Assembly (NCBI GenBank): GCA_015057275.1
Contig: SVEO01000013.1
Location: 1 to 54,842 of the forward strand
Reading direction: 5' to 3'
DNA from: Lachnospiraceae bacterium
GTDB taxonomy: Bacteria; Bacillota; Clostridia; Lachnospirales; Lachnospiraceae
DNA length: 54,842 bases
Below the pieces are notes generated by a model. It did no database searches, was not told the DNA's origin, and worked only from the letters and a program-made list of their open reading frames with translations. A program made the translations under genes and the position numbers. Shown in pieces: positions 34,595-44,993 of the stretch (the stretch's first letter is position 1; every line of letters begins with the position of its first letter).

Positions 34595-36331
34595 TTATAA
34601 CATCGCGTCAATCATCGCTAATACCTGTTTGCCGAGTTCTTCGCTCTTTTCGTTTGCATCTTCTAAAGATGTACCCTTTACGCCATAGTAGAACTTAACC
34701 TTTGGTTCGGTACCGGATGGGCGAACGCACAACCATGCATCGTCATTTAAGTCGTAGTATAATACATTCGACTTCGGTAAGCCGGTCGGTGTTACTTCGC
34801 CGGTCGCCATGTCCTTAATCGTGTCAAGCTTGTAGTCTCTTGCGGAAAGAACATCGTAAGCACCAATCTTGGTCGGGGTATTGCTTCTTAATGTTTCAAG
34901 GATTTCCTGAATCTTTGCCAAGCCTTCAATACCCTTTAAAGTAATGGACTTTACATTATCCTTATAGTAGCCGTACTTCTCGTACATATCAATCATGGCA
35001 TCCCACAATGTCTTGCCCTGTGTCTTGTAATAAGCAGCGGCTTCACAGAGCGCCATCGTAGCTACAATCGCATCTTTATCTCTTGCGTGAGTACCGATTA
35101 AGCAGCCGTAAGACTCCTCGAAACCAAAGAGGTATGTGCCCTTACCGGACTGTTCGAAACCTAAAATCTGCTGACCGATGAACTTAAATCCTGTCAACAC
35201 TTCAATCAAACGGATGCCATAGCCCTTCGCAATCGCATCTGCAAGGTTTGTGGTAACGATGGTCTTAATCAGTGCACCGTCTTCCGGTAAACCGCCGTTT
35301 AATTCCTTCATTTGGCTGATTTCGTACTCTGCCAGTAAGCAACCGGACATATTACCTGTCAATGTGATATATTCACCTGTCTTAGCATCCTTAACATATA
35401 CACCGAGTCTGTCTGCATCCGGATCCGTTGCCAATACGAGGTCTGCATCCTTTTCCTTTGCTAACTTAAGTGCTAATTCAAAAGCTTCTTCTGCTTCCGG
35501 ATTCGGATAACTTACGGTTGGGAATTCGCCATCCGGTAATTCCTGTTCCGGTACAACGTAAACATTCTCAAAACCAAGTTCTCTTAAAATTCTTCTTGCC
35601 GGAATGTTACCGGTACCGTGCAACGGTGTGTAAACAATTTTTAAATCCTTCTGAACTGCGTCAATGCTGTCCTGATGGCGAACCTGCTTCTTTAACTCTG
35701 CCATATAAGCATCATCAATCGCTGCGCCGATCACTTCATAAAGACCTGCTGCCTTTGCAGCTTCCTTGTCCATCGTCTTCACAGTCGCATAATCAGTTAC
35801 AGCCTTAACTTCGCTCATAATGCCGCTGTCATGCGGTGGTGTAATCTGCGCACCATCTTCCCAGTATACCTTGTAACCGTTGTATTCCGGTGGATTGTGG
35901 CTGGCTGTGATATTGATACCTGCGATACAGGAAAGTTCGCGTACTGCAAAAGATAATTCCGGTGTCGGTCTTAAGGATTCGAAAATATAAGCTTTGATAC
36001 CGTTTGCAGCTAAGCAAAGTGCAGCTTCATCGGCAAATTCCGGTGACATTCTTCTGGAGTCGTATGCAATCGCAACGCCCTTGTCCTGCCCACCTAGCTT
36101 AATAATGTAATTTGCAAGACCCTGCGTTGCCTTACGAACGGTATAAATGTTCATACGGTTTGTACCTGCACCGATGACACCTCTTAAACCGGCAGTACCA
36201 AACTCAAGATCCATGTAAAATCTTTCTTCGATTTCTTTTTCATCATCTGCAATCGCCATTAACTCTGCCTTTGTTGCTTCGTCAAAATACGGATTATTAA
36301 TCCATTCATTATACAATGCTTTGTAATCCAT
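34595..36331 (-). CDS. pgcA: Phosphoglucomutase (alpha-phosphohexomutase family)
   Basis: 578 residues. Interconverts glucose 1-phosphate and glucose 6-phosphate. The phosphoserine loop is TASHNPPEYNGYK, the metal loop ATDPDADRLGV, the sugar loop GFEESYG and the phosphate loop RPSGTEPKVKFY. Length fits the PgcA/PGM2-like type rather than the shorter GlmM. Own promoter at 36409-36437. Metabolic partner of the glycogen/maltodextrin phosphorylase at 39035. Confidence 0.94.
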   Translation of the reverse strand: MDYKALYNEWINNPYFDEATKAELMAIADDEKEIEERFYMDLEFGTAGLRGVIGAGTNRMNIYTVRKATQGLANYIIKLGGQDKGVAIAYDSRRMSPEFADEAALCLAANGIKAYIFESLRPTPELSFAVRELSCIAGINITASHNPPEYNGYKVYWEDGAQITPPHDSGIMSEVKAVTDYATVKTMDKEAAKAAGLYEVIGAAIDDAYMAELKKQVRHQDSIDAVQKDLKIVYTPLHGTGNIPARRILRELGFENVYVVPEQELPDGEFPTVSYPNPEAEEAFELALKLAKEKDADLVLATDPDADRLGVYVKDAKTGEYITLTGNMSGCLLAEYEISQMKELNGGLPEDGALIKTIVTTNLADAIAKGYGIRLIEVLTGFKFIGQQILGFEQSGKGTYLFGFEESYGCLIGTHARDKDAIVATMALCEAAAYYKTQGKTLWDAMIDMYEKYGYYKDNVKSITLKGIEGLAKIQEILETLRSNTPTKIGAYDVLSARDYKLDTIKDMATGEVTPTGLPKSNVLYYDLNDDAWLCVRPSGTEPKVKFYYGVKGTSLEDANEKSEELGKQVLAMIDAML

Positions 36332-36408
36332 TTAATGTATATCCTCCTCTATTTCTCTTTGCCTTTTCTGCGCGTAAACGCCCCCAAAAAGCATTTTTCA
36401 ATGCATCT

Positions 36409-36437
36409 ATTATATAACATATCGGTCAAAAAGTGAA
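36409..36437 (-). promoter_or_regulatory. Promoter for the phosphoglucomutase gene
   Basis: Minus-strand TTCACT (36432-36437), 17-base spacer, TATAAT (36409-36414), directly after the stop of the CotS-like gene. Confidence 0.6.
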
Positions 36438-36444
36438 TAGGTAA

Positions 36445-37500
36445 TCACGTAATTGTCTCAATAAATTTCAGCTTCTGCTCCTGCTGTCTGCGAATCATCA
36501 ACAATTTTTCGGAATTTTTCTCCGGAATCCATGCTTTTGTGTGATTATAGTAATAATTCATCAGCTTCCAATACTTTTCCGGAAAAAGAAGTTGGATTTT
36601 TAAGAGATTTTTTTCCGACTCTGGCAGCGGTTTTGTACGCTGATAAATGTCGAGTAACCGCTTGCCGAAATCGCAATTCCAATGATTTTTCTCCATCACT
36701 TTACGCAAGTAACCATAAATATCTGCAACCTGCAGATTATAATCGGTCTTTTCAAAATTTGTTACCGCCACCGGTGAAAAACCGGCATTTACATCGGTTG
36801 CTGCCGCCTGCAAATAATCTCTGCTCAGTTCTTTTTCCTCATGCCGCAACACTAAAATATTGTGATAATGATAGCTGCCATGAATCATTGTGCCACGTCT
36901 TCGCGCATCTGTAAGTATCTGCCGATAGTCAGAATCTTCCAATTGCCTGATTGCCTCCGTTGCATAACCAAAAAATTCTGCGAAGCTCTGCAAAAGTCCG
37001 TACTCAAACATTGTTTTTCTTGTCTGACTGCTGATAAATTGTTTGACACGTTTCATTTCGCGACTGCGTTTAAGATACAAATCGGGTAAATCGGTGTGGG
37101 GCTGCTCTGCAAGCAGCGTTCCATGCGGCAGATTTGTTTCCTGCATAATCTCATGCAGCTTGGCAAGCGTATCCATGCCGGCAAACAAGTCCTGACGGTT
37201 CTCGTAATCACATTCCCTGCCTGCGTACCAACACTTCATGATATAAGTCGTCCCATCCGTATCGGTTGCCGTCAGCTCATCCTGTTTTGTGCGCACGATT
37301 TGATCGACTGTTTCAAATCCCTTTTCCTGCAAATAGTGCAATAATTCCTCTGCCACAAGCAGCCTGCGCAAGCCTCCTTTGTATTCGGAAAGCAGCCGTA
37401 ACCCTGCTGTGGTGTCAATCACGTAGCCTCCCCGGACTCTTGTCACTCTGCTTACTTCCACCGGATATTGCTCCAGCACATGATTTAGCTTCTCATTCAT
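36445..37500 (-). CDS. CotS-family protein kinase-like protein
   Basis: 351 residues of the aminoglycoside-phosphotransferase/CotS fold. Features: the N-lobe strand YIMKCWYAG, LAKLHEI after a Glu/Asp helix, the catalytic-loop-like MIHGSYHYHNILV (His-x-Asn type) and VTNFEKTDYNLQVADIYGYLRKV as the metal loop, where the usual Asp is replaced by Glu or Asn. CotS-like proteins belong to the inner spore coat of Bacillus and occur widely in spore-formers. ATG at 37500 has AAAGGGG upstream. Lies after the cca gene in the same direction but with its own spacing of 114 bases. Confidence 0.7.
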   Translation of the reverse strand: MNEKLNHVLEQYPVEVSRVTRVRGGYVIDTTAGLRLLSEYKGGLRRLLVAEELLHYLQEKGFETVDQIVRTKQDELTATDTDGTTYIMKCWYAGRECDYENRQDLFAGMDTLAKLHEIMQETNLPHGTLLAEQPHTDLPDLYLKRSREMKRVKQFISSQTRKTMFEYGLLQSFAEFFGYATEAIRQLEDSDYRQILTDARRRGTMIHGSYHYHNILVLRHEEKELSRDYLQAAATDVNAGFSPVAVTNFEKTDYNLQVADIYGYLRKVMEKNHWNCDFGKRLLDIYQRTKPLPESEKNLLKIQLLFPEKYWKLMNYYYNHTKAWIPEKNSEKLLMIRRQQEQKLKFIETIT

Positions 37501-37582
37501 CCCCGCCCCTTTCTGCCCGGCCTGCGGACACATTTACCACTCACAAAATATGTTATGCTGCGAAGATGATAGATATGATAAT

Positions 37583-37604
37583 GAGCCGCACAAGAGTGCA
37601 GCTC
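37583..37604 (-). terminator. Hairpin after cca, possible terminator
   Basis: Minus-strand GAGCTGCAC pairs with GTGCGGCTC (one wobble) around TCTT. The following ATTATCATA is only weakly T-rich. Confidence 0.5.
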
Positions 37605-37614
37605 GTTTTATAAA

Positions 37615-38961
37615 TTATTTTTCTTTTACTAACACAAGTAAATCTTCCTTCGTGTTCTTCTCCGGGTGCTCGACAACATAATCGAGCAATTTTTTCAGGT
37701 ATTCTCCTAACATCGGGCCTTTTTCAATACCAACGGCCATCAGGTCGCTTCCGTTCACGGCGAGGTCTTTGAGCGTTAGACACTGACCGGCGCGAGTAAT
37801 TTCTTCGTATGCCTGCTTTAAAAACGCAAGGTGTTCACGTGAACTTGCCTTTCCGTACTCACTCTTACCGGCAGCATCCGCCTCCTGTATCTTAATAAAA
37901 TATGGGTAGAGTTCCGGTCCTATCTTGCTCATACTGCGGCGAATGCCCGCCAATGTCAATGTCGGTTTGTTTCCGTGTACCTCGACAAGTTTTGAAACTG
38001 TACGGATGGTATTCGTGTCAAATTTGAGCCCTTTTAAAATATTTTCTGCCATTTTCGCCCCGACATGCTCGTGTCCGTGGAAATGGTCACGGCCATTCTC
38101 ATCGGTTGTACGCGTCTGCGGTTTGCCAACATCGTGCAAAAACGCTGCCCAGCGCAAATAATGCTCCGGTGGTGTCGCCTTCATCACTTCTAAGGTGTGT
38201 AAGCCTACCGTACCCATGTGATATGGTGTGTTCTGCGGCGTTTCCATCATGCGGTCCCACTCCGGCAAGATTACCTGCGACACACCAAGCTCATATGCCA
38301 GTTCCATGCGCTCCGGATGCGGCGAGCAAAGCAGCTTATCAAGCTCTACCTGAATGCGTTCCTTGCTGATTTTGTTAAGATTCGGAGCTAACGCACGAAT
38401 TGCCGCCTGCGTTTTTTCCTCGATTTCAAAGCCGAGTTGTGCCGAAAAACGAAGTGCTCGCAAGATGCGCAACGCGTCCTCCGTAAATCGTTCCTTCGCC
38501 TCACCGACGCAACGGATGATGCCTGCCTGCAAATCCTCTTGTCCGCCGAACAAGTCTATGATGCCCTTTTCCGGACTGTAGGCCATCGCATTGATTGTGA
38601 AATCTCTGCGCCTTAAATCTTCCACAAGCGAGGCGGTAAACTCAACTTGTTTTGGGTGTCTGCCATCCTCATATTCGCCGTCGATACGATACGTTGTCAC
38701 TTCATAGCCGACTTTGTCAATCAGCACCGTCACGGTGCCATGCTTAATGCCGGTGGCAATGGTACGATGAAATAATGCCTGCACCACTTCCGGCTTCGCG
38801 GACGTTGTAATATCCCAATCCTGCGGCTCTTTTTGCAAAATCATGTCGCGCACGCAGCCGCCAACCACAAAAGCCTCGTAGCCTGCATTTTCGATGGTGC
38901 GAATAATCTGCGCTGCTGCTCTTGGAATTTTCATGCAATATTCATTTTTACGTTCTTCCAT
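37615..38961 (-). CDS. cca: CCA-adding tRNA nucleotidyltransferase with HD domain
   Basis: 448 residues. Adds or repairs the 3' CCA of tRNAs. Nucleotidyltransferase motif VGGCVRDMIL with DWDI (catalytic aspartates), RRDFTINAMAY, and the EDALRILRALRF helix of class II enzymes. A C-terminal HD domain (LHDVGKP) follows. Fits the window's tRNA genes, neither of which encodes CCA. Ribosome binding site AAGGTGG before the ATG is slightly weak. Confidence 0.93.
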   Translation of the reverse strand: MEERKNEYCMKIPRAAAQIIRTIENAGYEAFVVGGCVRDMILQKEPQDWDITTSAKPEVVQALFHRTIATGIKHGTVTVLIDKVGYEVTTYRIDGEYEDGRHPKQVEFTASLVEDLRRRDFTINAMAYSPEKGIIDLFGGQEDLQAGIIRCVGEAKERFTEDALRILRALRFSAQLGFEIEEKTQAAIRALAPNLNKISKERIQVELDKLLCSPHPERMELAYELGVSQVILPEWDRMMETPQNTPYHMGTVGLHTLEVMKATPPEHYLRWAAFLHDVGKPQTRTTDENGRDHFHGHEHVGAKMAENILKGLKFDTNTIRTVSKLVEVHGNKPTLTLAGIRRSMSKIGPELYPYFIKIQEADAAGKSEYGKASSREHLAFLKQAYEEITRAGQCLTLKDLAVNGSDLMAVGIEKGPMLGEYLKKLLDYVVEHPEKNTKEDLLVLVKEK

Positions 38962-38981
38962 TTACCCACCACCTTACTTTG

Positions 38982-39019
38982 AAAAAATAATCTCAACAAT
39001 GAAACATTGCTGAGATTAT
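38982..39019 (-). terminator. Rho-independent terminator after glgP
   Basis: Minus-strand AATCTCAGCAATG pairs with CATTGTTGAGATT (one wobble), followed by ATTTTTTC. Confidence 0.9.
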
Positions 39020-39034
39020 CTTTGTTATTAATGA

Positions 39035-41497
39035 TTAGAGCTCTACGGTTACTTTTTCCAAATGCCAAATGTCCTGAACATACTCTTCGATCGTACGGTC
39101 AGATGTGAACTTTCCTACGTTTGCCACATTGAGGATGGCACTTCTAGCCCAACCTTCTTCATTCTTGTAAGCAGCCTCTACCTTCTTCTGCGCCTCAGCA
39201 TAGGATTTGAAGTCTTTTAAGATGAAGTATGTGTCTGCCTTAGAGCTATCGATCGTATTTAATAAGCTGTTGTACAACGGACGGAACAATTCCGGATTTT
39301 CCGGGCTGTAGAAACCGTTGATTAACTGCATCAATACTCTGCGGATGTCTGCATCCTGATTGAAGATATCCATCGGATAGTAGCCACCTTCGTTCTCATA
39401 GCGAATAACTTCGTCTGAGCTTAAACCGAAGATAAATGCGTTCTCTTCGCCGACTTCTTCTACGATTTCAACGTTCGCACCGTCCATCGTACCGAGGGTC
39501 AGCGCACCGTTTAACATGAACTTCATGTTACCGGTACCAGAAGCTTCCTTGGAAGCTGTGGAAATCTGCTCGGATACGTCAGCACCTGCGAAAATGATTT
39601 CCGCATTGGATACGCGATAGTTTTCGATAAATACAACCTTTAACTTGCCGTTAATGGATTTATCGTTATTGATTACGTTTGCTACATTGTTAATTAATTT
39701 AATGGTCAGCTTCGCAATACGGTAACCTGCTGCAGCCTTCGCACCGAAGATAAAGGTTCTCGGATGGAATTCCATATCCGGATGATCCTTAATCTCGTTG
39801 TAAAGGTACATAACATGTAAAATGTTAAGCAGCTGACGCTTGTACTCGTGTAATCTCTTAACCTGCACGTCGAAAATGGAGCGTGGGTCAACGTCAATGC
39901 CGTTGTGCTCCTTGATGTACTTTGCAAGGCGAACCTTGTTCTGGTACTTAATCTGCATGAATTCTTTCTGCGCCTTCTTATCGTCAGCGTAGATTTCTAA
40001 TTCCTTGATATGTGCAAGGTTTGTAATCCAATCGTCGCCGATCTTGTTGGTTACCCAGTCTGCAAGGAGTGGGTTACCGTGTAATAAGAAACGTCTCTGT
40101 GTGATACCGTTTGTCTTATTGTTAAACTTTTCTGGGAACATCTCGTAGAAATCACGAAGTTCCTGCTTCTTTAAGATTTCCGTATGCAGTCTTGCTACAC
40201 CGTTTACAGAAAATCCTGCGCAAATAGCGAGGTTTGCCATCTTTACCTGACCATCATAAATGATTGCCATCTTGCGAACTTTATCATAATTGTTCGGGTA
40301 CTTCTTTTCGATATCGAGTATGAATCTGCGATTGATTTCTTCGATAATCTGGTAACATCTTGGAAGCAATCTGGAGAACAGCTCGATTGGCCATTTTTCA
40401 AGTGCTTCGGACATGATGGTGTGGTTTGTGTAAGCACAGCACTTTGTAACAACTTCCCATGCTTCATCCCACTCTAAGTAGTAAACGTCCACGAGCAATC
40501 TCATCAACTCTGCTACCGTAAGTGTCGGATGGGTATCGTTCAACTGGAAGATTACCTTCTCGTGCAGCTTTCTGATATCATCATGCTTATCAAGGTACTT
40601 ATTGATTGCTGTCTGAATGCTTGCAGAAATGAAGAAATACTGCTGCTTCAGTCTCAATTCCTTCCCAGCGTAATGGTTATCATTTGGATATAATACTTCT
40701 ACAATTGTCTTTGCCAGGTTTTCCTGCTCAATGGCCTTTGCATAGTCACCTTTGTCGAAATGCTCAAGGTTAAAATGCTGAATCGGCTCTGCATCCCAAA
40801 TTCTTAATGTGTTTACTACATTGTTGCCGTAACCAACGATTGGCATATCATACGGAACGGCACGGATTGCCTGATAACCATCCTGAACATAGTGGTCTCT
40901 GCCGTCCGCACCCTTTTCGATGCGTACATAACCGCCGAACTTAACTTCACAAGCATACTCGTCTCTGCGAATTTCGAACGGATATCTGTGCTTTAACCAA
41001 TTATCCGGCACTTCCTTCTGGTAACCGTCTGCGATTTCCTGCTTGAACATACCGTACTTGTAACGGATACCGCAGCCATAGGCCGGGTAGCCAAGAGTTG
41101 CTAAAGAGTCAAGGAAGCATGCTGCCAAACGGCCAAGCCCGCCGTTACCTAATGCCGGATCCGGCTCCATGTCTTCAATCGCATTTAAATCAAGACCTAA
41201 TTCTTCGATTGCTTCTTTGATTTCCTCTCGACAGGATAAATTGATGATGTTATTACCTAATGCACGGCCGATTAAGAACTCCATGGAAAGGTAGTAAACT
41301 GTCTTTGCATCCTGCTTTTCGTATTCCCTATGGGTCGCAATCCACTGGTCAATAACCAGATTCTTTACCGCATAAGCAACACCGTTATAAAGCTGTCTCA
41401 TGTTTGCTTCTTCAATTGTCTTACGATACAACATTTTGATGTTTTCTTCGACATCTCTCTTGAAAGCTTCTTTTGTCAACTGTTGTTCCTTTGTCAT
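39035..41497 (-). CDS. glgP: Glycogen/maltodextrin phosphorylase
   Basis: 820 residues. PLP-dependent phosphorolysis of alpha-1,4-glucans to glucose 1-phosphate. Motifs EDMEPDPALGNGGLGRLAACFLDS at the start, DTHPTLTVAELMR, and the PLP lysine in SGTGNMKFMLNGALT are all present; full length for the GT35 family. Follows ileS in the same direction, separated by 35 bases without a terminator. Together with the nearby phosphoglucomutase and MalQ it can feed dextrins into glycolysis. Confidence 0.95.
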   Translation of the reverse strand: MTKEQQLTKEAFKRDVEENIKMLYRKTIEEANMRQLYNGVAYAVKNLVIDQWIATHREYEKQDAKTVYYLSMEFLIGRALGNNIINLSCREEIKEAIEELGLDLNAIEDMEPDPALGNGGLGRLAACFLDSLATLGYPAYGCGIRYKYGMFKQEIADGYQKEVPDNWLKHRYPFEIRRDEYACEVKFGGYVRIEKGADGRDHYVQDGYQAIRAVPYDMPIVGYGNNVVNTLRIWDAEPIQHFNLEHFDKGDYAKAIEQENLAKTIVEVLYPNDNHYAGKELRLKQQYFFISASIQTAINKYLDKHDDIRKLHEKVIFQLNDTHPTLTVAELMRLLVDVYYLEWDEAWEVVTKCCAYTNHTIMSEALEKWPIELFSRLLPRCYQIIEEINRRFILDIEKKYPNNYDKVRKMAIIYDGQVKMANLAICAGFSVNGVARLHTEILKKQELRDFYEMFPEKFNNKTNGITQRRFLLHGNPLLADWVTNKIGDDWITNLAHIKELEIYADDKKAQKEFMQIKYQNKVRLAKYIKEHNGIDVDPRSIFDVQVKRLHEYKRQLLNILHVMYLYNEIKDHPDMEFHPRTFIFGAKAAAGYRIAKLTIKLINNVANVINNDKSINGKLKVVFIENYRVSNAEIIFAGADVSEQISTASKEASGTGNMKFMLNGALTLGTMDGANVEIVEEVGEENAFIFGLSSDEVIRYENEGGYYPMDIFNQDADIRRVLMQLINGFYSPENPELFRPLYNSLLNTIDSSKADTYFILKDFKSYAEAQKKVEAAYKNEEGWARSAILNVANVGKFTSDRTIEEYVQDIWHLEKVTVEL

Positions 41498-41532
41498 ATG
41501 AACCTCCGAGTTTTCATTCTTTCCTATTGCTA

Positions 41533-44500
41533 TTAGAATTCAGCCTTTTGTACGCCTAATTCTACATTTTCTCCATTTAAGGACCATTTTTTATTATAAC
41601 CGATATTTTCGCCTATGACAATGTCAATAGCTAATACTTCTGATAAAATTTCTTCACGTTTTTTCGTCATAATGCCCGAAATTCTGTCATTTCCACTTAC
41701 AGAGACAAGAATTTTATCAGTTACTTCAAAGTTTGCTTCCTTACGCATCGTCTGAATTTTGCTGATGATTTCGCGCACGAAACCTTCCTCGATTAATTCC
41801 GCTGTCAGGTTAGTGTCAAGCACAACGGTTACGTTCTGATTTCCTTCGGAAACGTAGCCTTCCATCTGCGCCATTTCAATGAGTAAATCATCCTTTTCAA
41901 GCACGACTTCACTGCCGTCAAAATCAAACTTCAGCGCACCTTCGGCATTTAACGTATCCATCGCCTCGTTGCCGTCAAGTTCGGTAAGCGCGGTGCGAAT
42001 CTTTCCTAACAACTTGCCGTACTTCGGACCAACGGTCTTTAACTGCGGCTTGAAGCTGTAGCTTGTGAATGCGCGCACGTCGGAAGTGAATTCCACTTCT
42101 TTAATGTTTAACTCGTCTGCGATGATTTCCTTGAAAAATTCGTCCAACTGCCAGTCTGCCTTAATGAACATTTTGCCAATTGGCTGTCTGTTCTTAATAT
42201 TCGAAGTATTTCTTGCTGCACGGCCGAGCACAACCGCCTCTAATACATCTTCCATGCTGTCTTCTAAAGCCTTGTCGATGTAAGCTTCGTTTGCTACCGG
42301 GAAATCGCAAAGATGAATACTCATTGGTGCAGTATTATCGACATTACGCACAAGATTCTGATAGATGTCTTCCGTCATAAACGGAATCATCGGCGCAGCC
42401 GTCTTGCAAATAGTCACTAATGCAGTGTATAGCGTCATGTACGCATTTATCTTATCCTGCGGCATATCCTTTGCCCAGAAACGGTCACGGCTTCTTCTTA
42501 CATACCAGTTACTCATTTCATCAACGAAATCCTGTAATGCTCTTGCTGCTTCCGGAATTCTGTAGTTGCCAAGGTTATCATCCACTGCTTTCACTACAGA
42601 GTTAAGCTTGGATAGCAGCCATTTATCCATCACGGATAATTTATCATATTCAAGTGCGTACTTTGTCGGGTCGAACTGGTCGATTTCCGCGTACAACACA
42701 TAGAATGCGTAGGTGTTCCATAAAGTACCCATAAACTTACGCTGACCTTCGGTTACAGCCTTGCCGTGGAAACGGTTCGGCAACCAAGGTGCGCTGTTGA
42801 TGTAGAAGTACCAGCGGATTGCGTCAGCACCGTATGTCTCGAGTGCGTCAAACGGATCAACCGCATTGCCCTTGGACTTACTCATCTTCTGACCGTTTTC
42901 ATCCTGAACGTGACCTAACACGATAACGTTCTTGTACGGAGCCTTGTTGAAGATTAAGGTCGAAATTGCAAGCAGCGAGTAAAACCAACCTCTTGTCTGG
43001 TCAACCGCCTCGGAGATGAAATCTGCCGGAAACTGCTGTTCAAATAAATCTGCATTTTCAAACGGATAATGATGCTGTGCAAACGGCATTGCACCGGAGT
43101 CAAACCAACAGTCGATTACTTCCGGTACGCGATGCATTTCTTTACCACATTTTTCACATGGGAAAGTAACAGCATCAATATATGGACGGTGCAATTCGAT
43201 GTCTTCCGGACAATTCGCAGACAATTCTTTTAATTCTGCGATGCTGCCGATGGAATGCATATGACCGCAGGAGCATTCCCAAACATTAAGCGGAGTACCC
43301 CAATAACGGTTACGGCTAATGCCCCAGTCCTGAACATTTTCCAACCAGTCGCCGAAACGACCTTTACCAATGCTCTCCGGAATCCAATTGATGGTGTTGT
43401 TGTTGCGGATTAAGTCATCCTTCACCTCAGTCATCTTGATGAACCAGGATTCCCTTGCATAGTAGATGAGAGGAGTATCACATCTCCAACAGTGCGGATA
43501 ACTGTGTTCAAAGTTCGGAGCCGCAAATAATAATCCGGCATCCTCCAATGCCTGCAGCACACTGCGGTCTGCCTGCTTACAGAAAGTGCCTGCCCATGGT
43601 GTTTCCTCTGTCATTTCGCCCTTACTGTTAACAAGCTGAACGAACGGCAGGTCATACTTCTTTCCGACCTGATTATCGTCTTCACCGAATGCCGGTGCAA
43701 TGTGAACAACCCCCGTACCATCGGTAAGTGTAACGTATGCTGCACATGTTACATAATATGCTTTTTTCTTTAATTTATCTTGTACAAATGGGAAGAGCGG
43801 CTCGTACTCCTTATATTCTAGCTCCTTACCGGTGTAAGTTGCCAAAACTTCATAAGCCGGCACGCCGTTTTCCTTATCTTCAAGTTTGCCCAATACAGAA
43901 TCAAGCAATGCATGTGCCATATAATAATTATTGCCATCATTTGCCTTCACATATGCATACGTTTCCTGCGGATTTACACAAAGTGCCACATTCGATGGCA
44001 ATGTCCAAGGTGTTGTCGTCCATGCTAAAAAGTATGCATCTTCGCCTTTCACCTTAAAACGAACGATTGCTGAACGTTCCTTTACATCCTTATAGCCCTG
44101 TGCCACTTCGTGACTGGACAAAGGTGTTCCGCAACGCGGGCAGTATGGTACAATCTTGTGTCCCTTATACAGCAAGCCCTTATTCCAAATCTGCTTCAAT
44201 GCCCACCATTCGGACTCAATGAAATCATTATGATAGGTGACATACGGGTCATCCATATCCGCCCAGAAACCAACCGTGCCGGAGAAATCCTCCCACATAC
44301 CTTTGTACTTCCAAACGCTTTCCTTACACTTCTCGATGAACGGCTCCAAACCATACTCTTCAATCTGTTCTTTACCGTCAAGCCCTAAAAGTTTTTCCAC
44401 TTCCAGTTCTACCGGAAGGCCATGTGTATCCCATCCGGCTTTTCTCGGTACCATCGCACCTTTCATTGTCTTGTAACGAGGAATCATATCCTTGATGACA

Positions 44501-44685
44501 CGGGTAAGCACATGGCCGATGTGTGGCTTGCCGTTTGCGGTCGGCGGGCCGTCATAGAAGGTATACGTTTCACCTTCTGCACGGTTTTCCATACTCTTAC
44601 GGAAAATGTCATTCTCGCGCCAAAACTGCTCTGTCTTCTTTTCTCTTTCGACAAAATTTAGATTCGTAGAAACCTTATCGTACAT
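41533..44685 (-). CDS. ileS: Isoleucyl-tRNA synthetase, type 2 (eukaryotic-like)
   Basis: 1050 residues. HIGH motif in GKPHIGHVLTR and KMSKS in GQKMSKSKGN; the CP1 editing domain lies between (TTTPWTLPSNVA). Length and N-terminal pattern (FWRENDIFRKS, YDGPPTANG) match the longer, eukaryote-like IleRS2 rather than the ~920-residue bacterial IleRS1. IleRS2 forms are known to tolerate mupirocin. A T-box leader with an isoleucine ATC specifier lies upstream. Confidence 0.93.
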   Translation of the reverse strand: MYDKVSTNLNFVEREKKTEQFWRENDIFRKSMENRAEGETYTFYDGPPTANGKPHIGHVLTRVIKDMIPRYKTMKGAMVPRKAGWDTHGLPVELEVEKLLGLDGKEQIEEYGLEPFIEKCKESVWKYKGMWEDFSGTVGFWADMDDPYVTYHNDFIESEWWALKQIWNKGLLYKGHKIVPYCPRCGTPLSSHEVAQGYKDVKERSAIVRFKVKGEDAYFLAWTTTPWTLPSNVALCVNPQETYAYVKANDGNNYYMAHALLDSVLGKLEDKENGVPAYEVLATYTGKELEYKEYEPLFPFVQDKLKKKAYYVTCAAYVTLTDGTGVVHIAPAFGEDDNQVGKKYDLPFVQLVNSKGEMTEETPWAGTFCKQADRSVLQALEDAGLLFAAPNFEHSYPHCWRCDTPLIYYARESWFIKMTEVKDDLIRNNNTINWIPESIGKGRFGDWLENVQDWGISRNRYWGTPLNVWECSCGHMHSIGSIAELKELSANCPEDIELHRPYIDAVTFPCEKCGKEMHRVPEVIDCWFDSGAMPFAQHHYPFENADLFEQQFPADFISEAVDQTRGWFYSLLAISTLIFNKAPYKNVIVLGHVQDENGQKMSKSKGNAVDPFDALETYGADAIRWYFYINSAPWLPNRFHGKAVTEGQRKFMGTLWNTYAFYVLYAEIDQFDPTKYALEYDKLSVMDKWLLSKLNSVVKAVDDNLGNYRIPEAARALQDFVDEMSNWYVRRSRDRFWAKDMPQDKINAYMTLYTALVTICKTAAPMIPFMTEDIYQNLVRNVDNTAPMSIHLCDFPVANEAYIDKALEDSMEDVLEAVVLGRAARNTSNIKNRQPIGKMFIKADWQLDEFFKEIIADELNIKEVEFTSDVRAFTSYSFKPQLKTVGPKYGKLLGKIRTALTELDGNEAMDTLNAEGALKFDFDGSEVVLEKDDLLIEMAQMEGYVSEGNQNVTVVLDTNLTAELIEEGFVREIISKIQTMRKEANFEVTDKILVSVSGNDRISGIMTKKREEILSEVLAIDIVIGENIGYNKKWSLNGENVELGVQKAEF

Positions 44686-44747
44686 AATTTACAAGTTCCT
44701 TTCTTACTTTATTTGTTTGCGAGTAATCTTTCTTATATAAACACTAA

Positions 44748-44988
44748 GACCCCGTCCTGTAATTAGGACGAGGTCATAAAAATCTCGTTATACCACCTGA
44801 TTACAACATACAAACGTATATGCGTTCCCTATAACGTGGGAAATCCGTCAGAGTCTACTGGGATAAAATCCGTTCGGTCTGCTGCTCCCGGAGTGATCTT
44901 CTGACTGCTTTACTCGTATCGGGTTTCCACCGTCCCCGACTCTCTATCACTTTCCTGCAACCATACTGTCTCCATCTTCGCATTTATT
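44748..44988 (-). ncRNA. T-box riboswitch, isoleucine, upstream of ileS
   Basis: Minus-strand leader. The T-box core AGGTGGTATAACGAG is at 44784-44798. The terminator GACCTCGTCC/GGACGGGGTC is at 44748-44775. An ATC triplet (44895-44897) in GAAGATCACTCC is the likely specifier for tRNA-Ile. Uncharged tRNA-Ile would favour the antiterminator and turn on ileS. Confidence 0.92.
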
Positions 44989-44993
44989 TGCAC

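Noticed and set aside
44648-44654. Second TTCGACA (0A-box match) near the start of ileS
   Set aside because: It is inside the ileS coding sequence and encodes conserved residues; a chance heptamer is likely.
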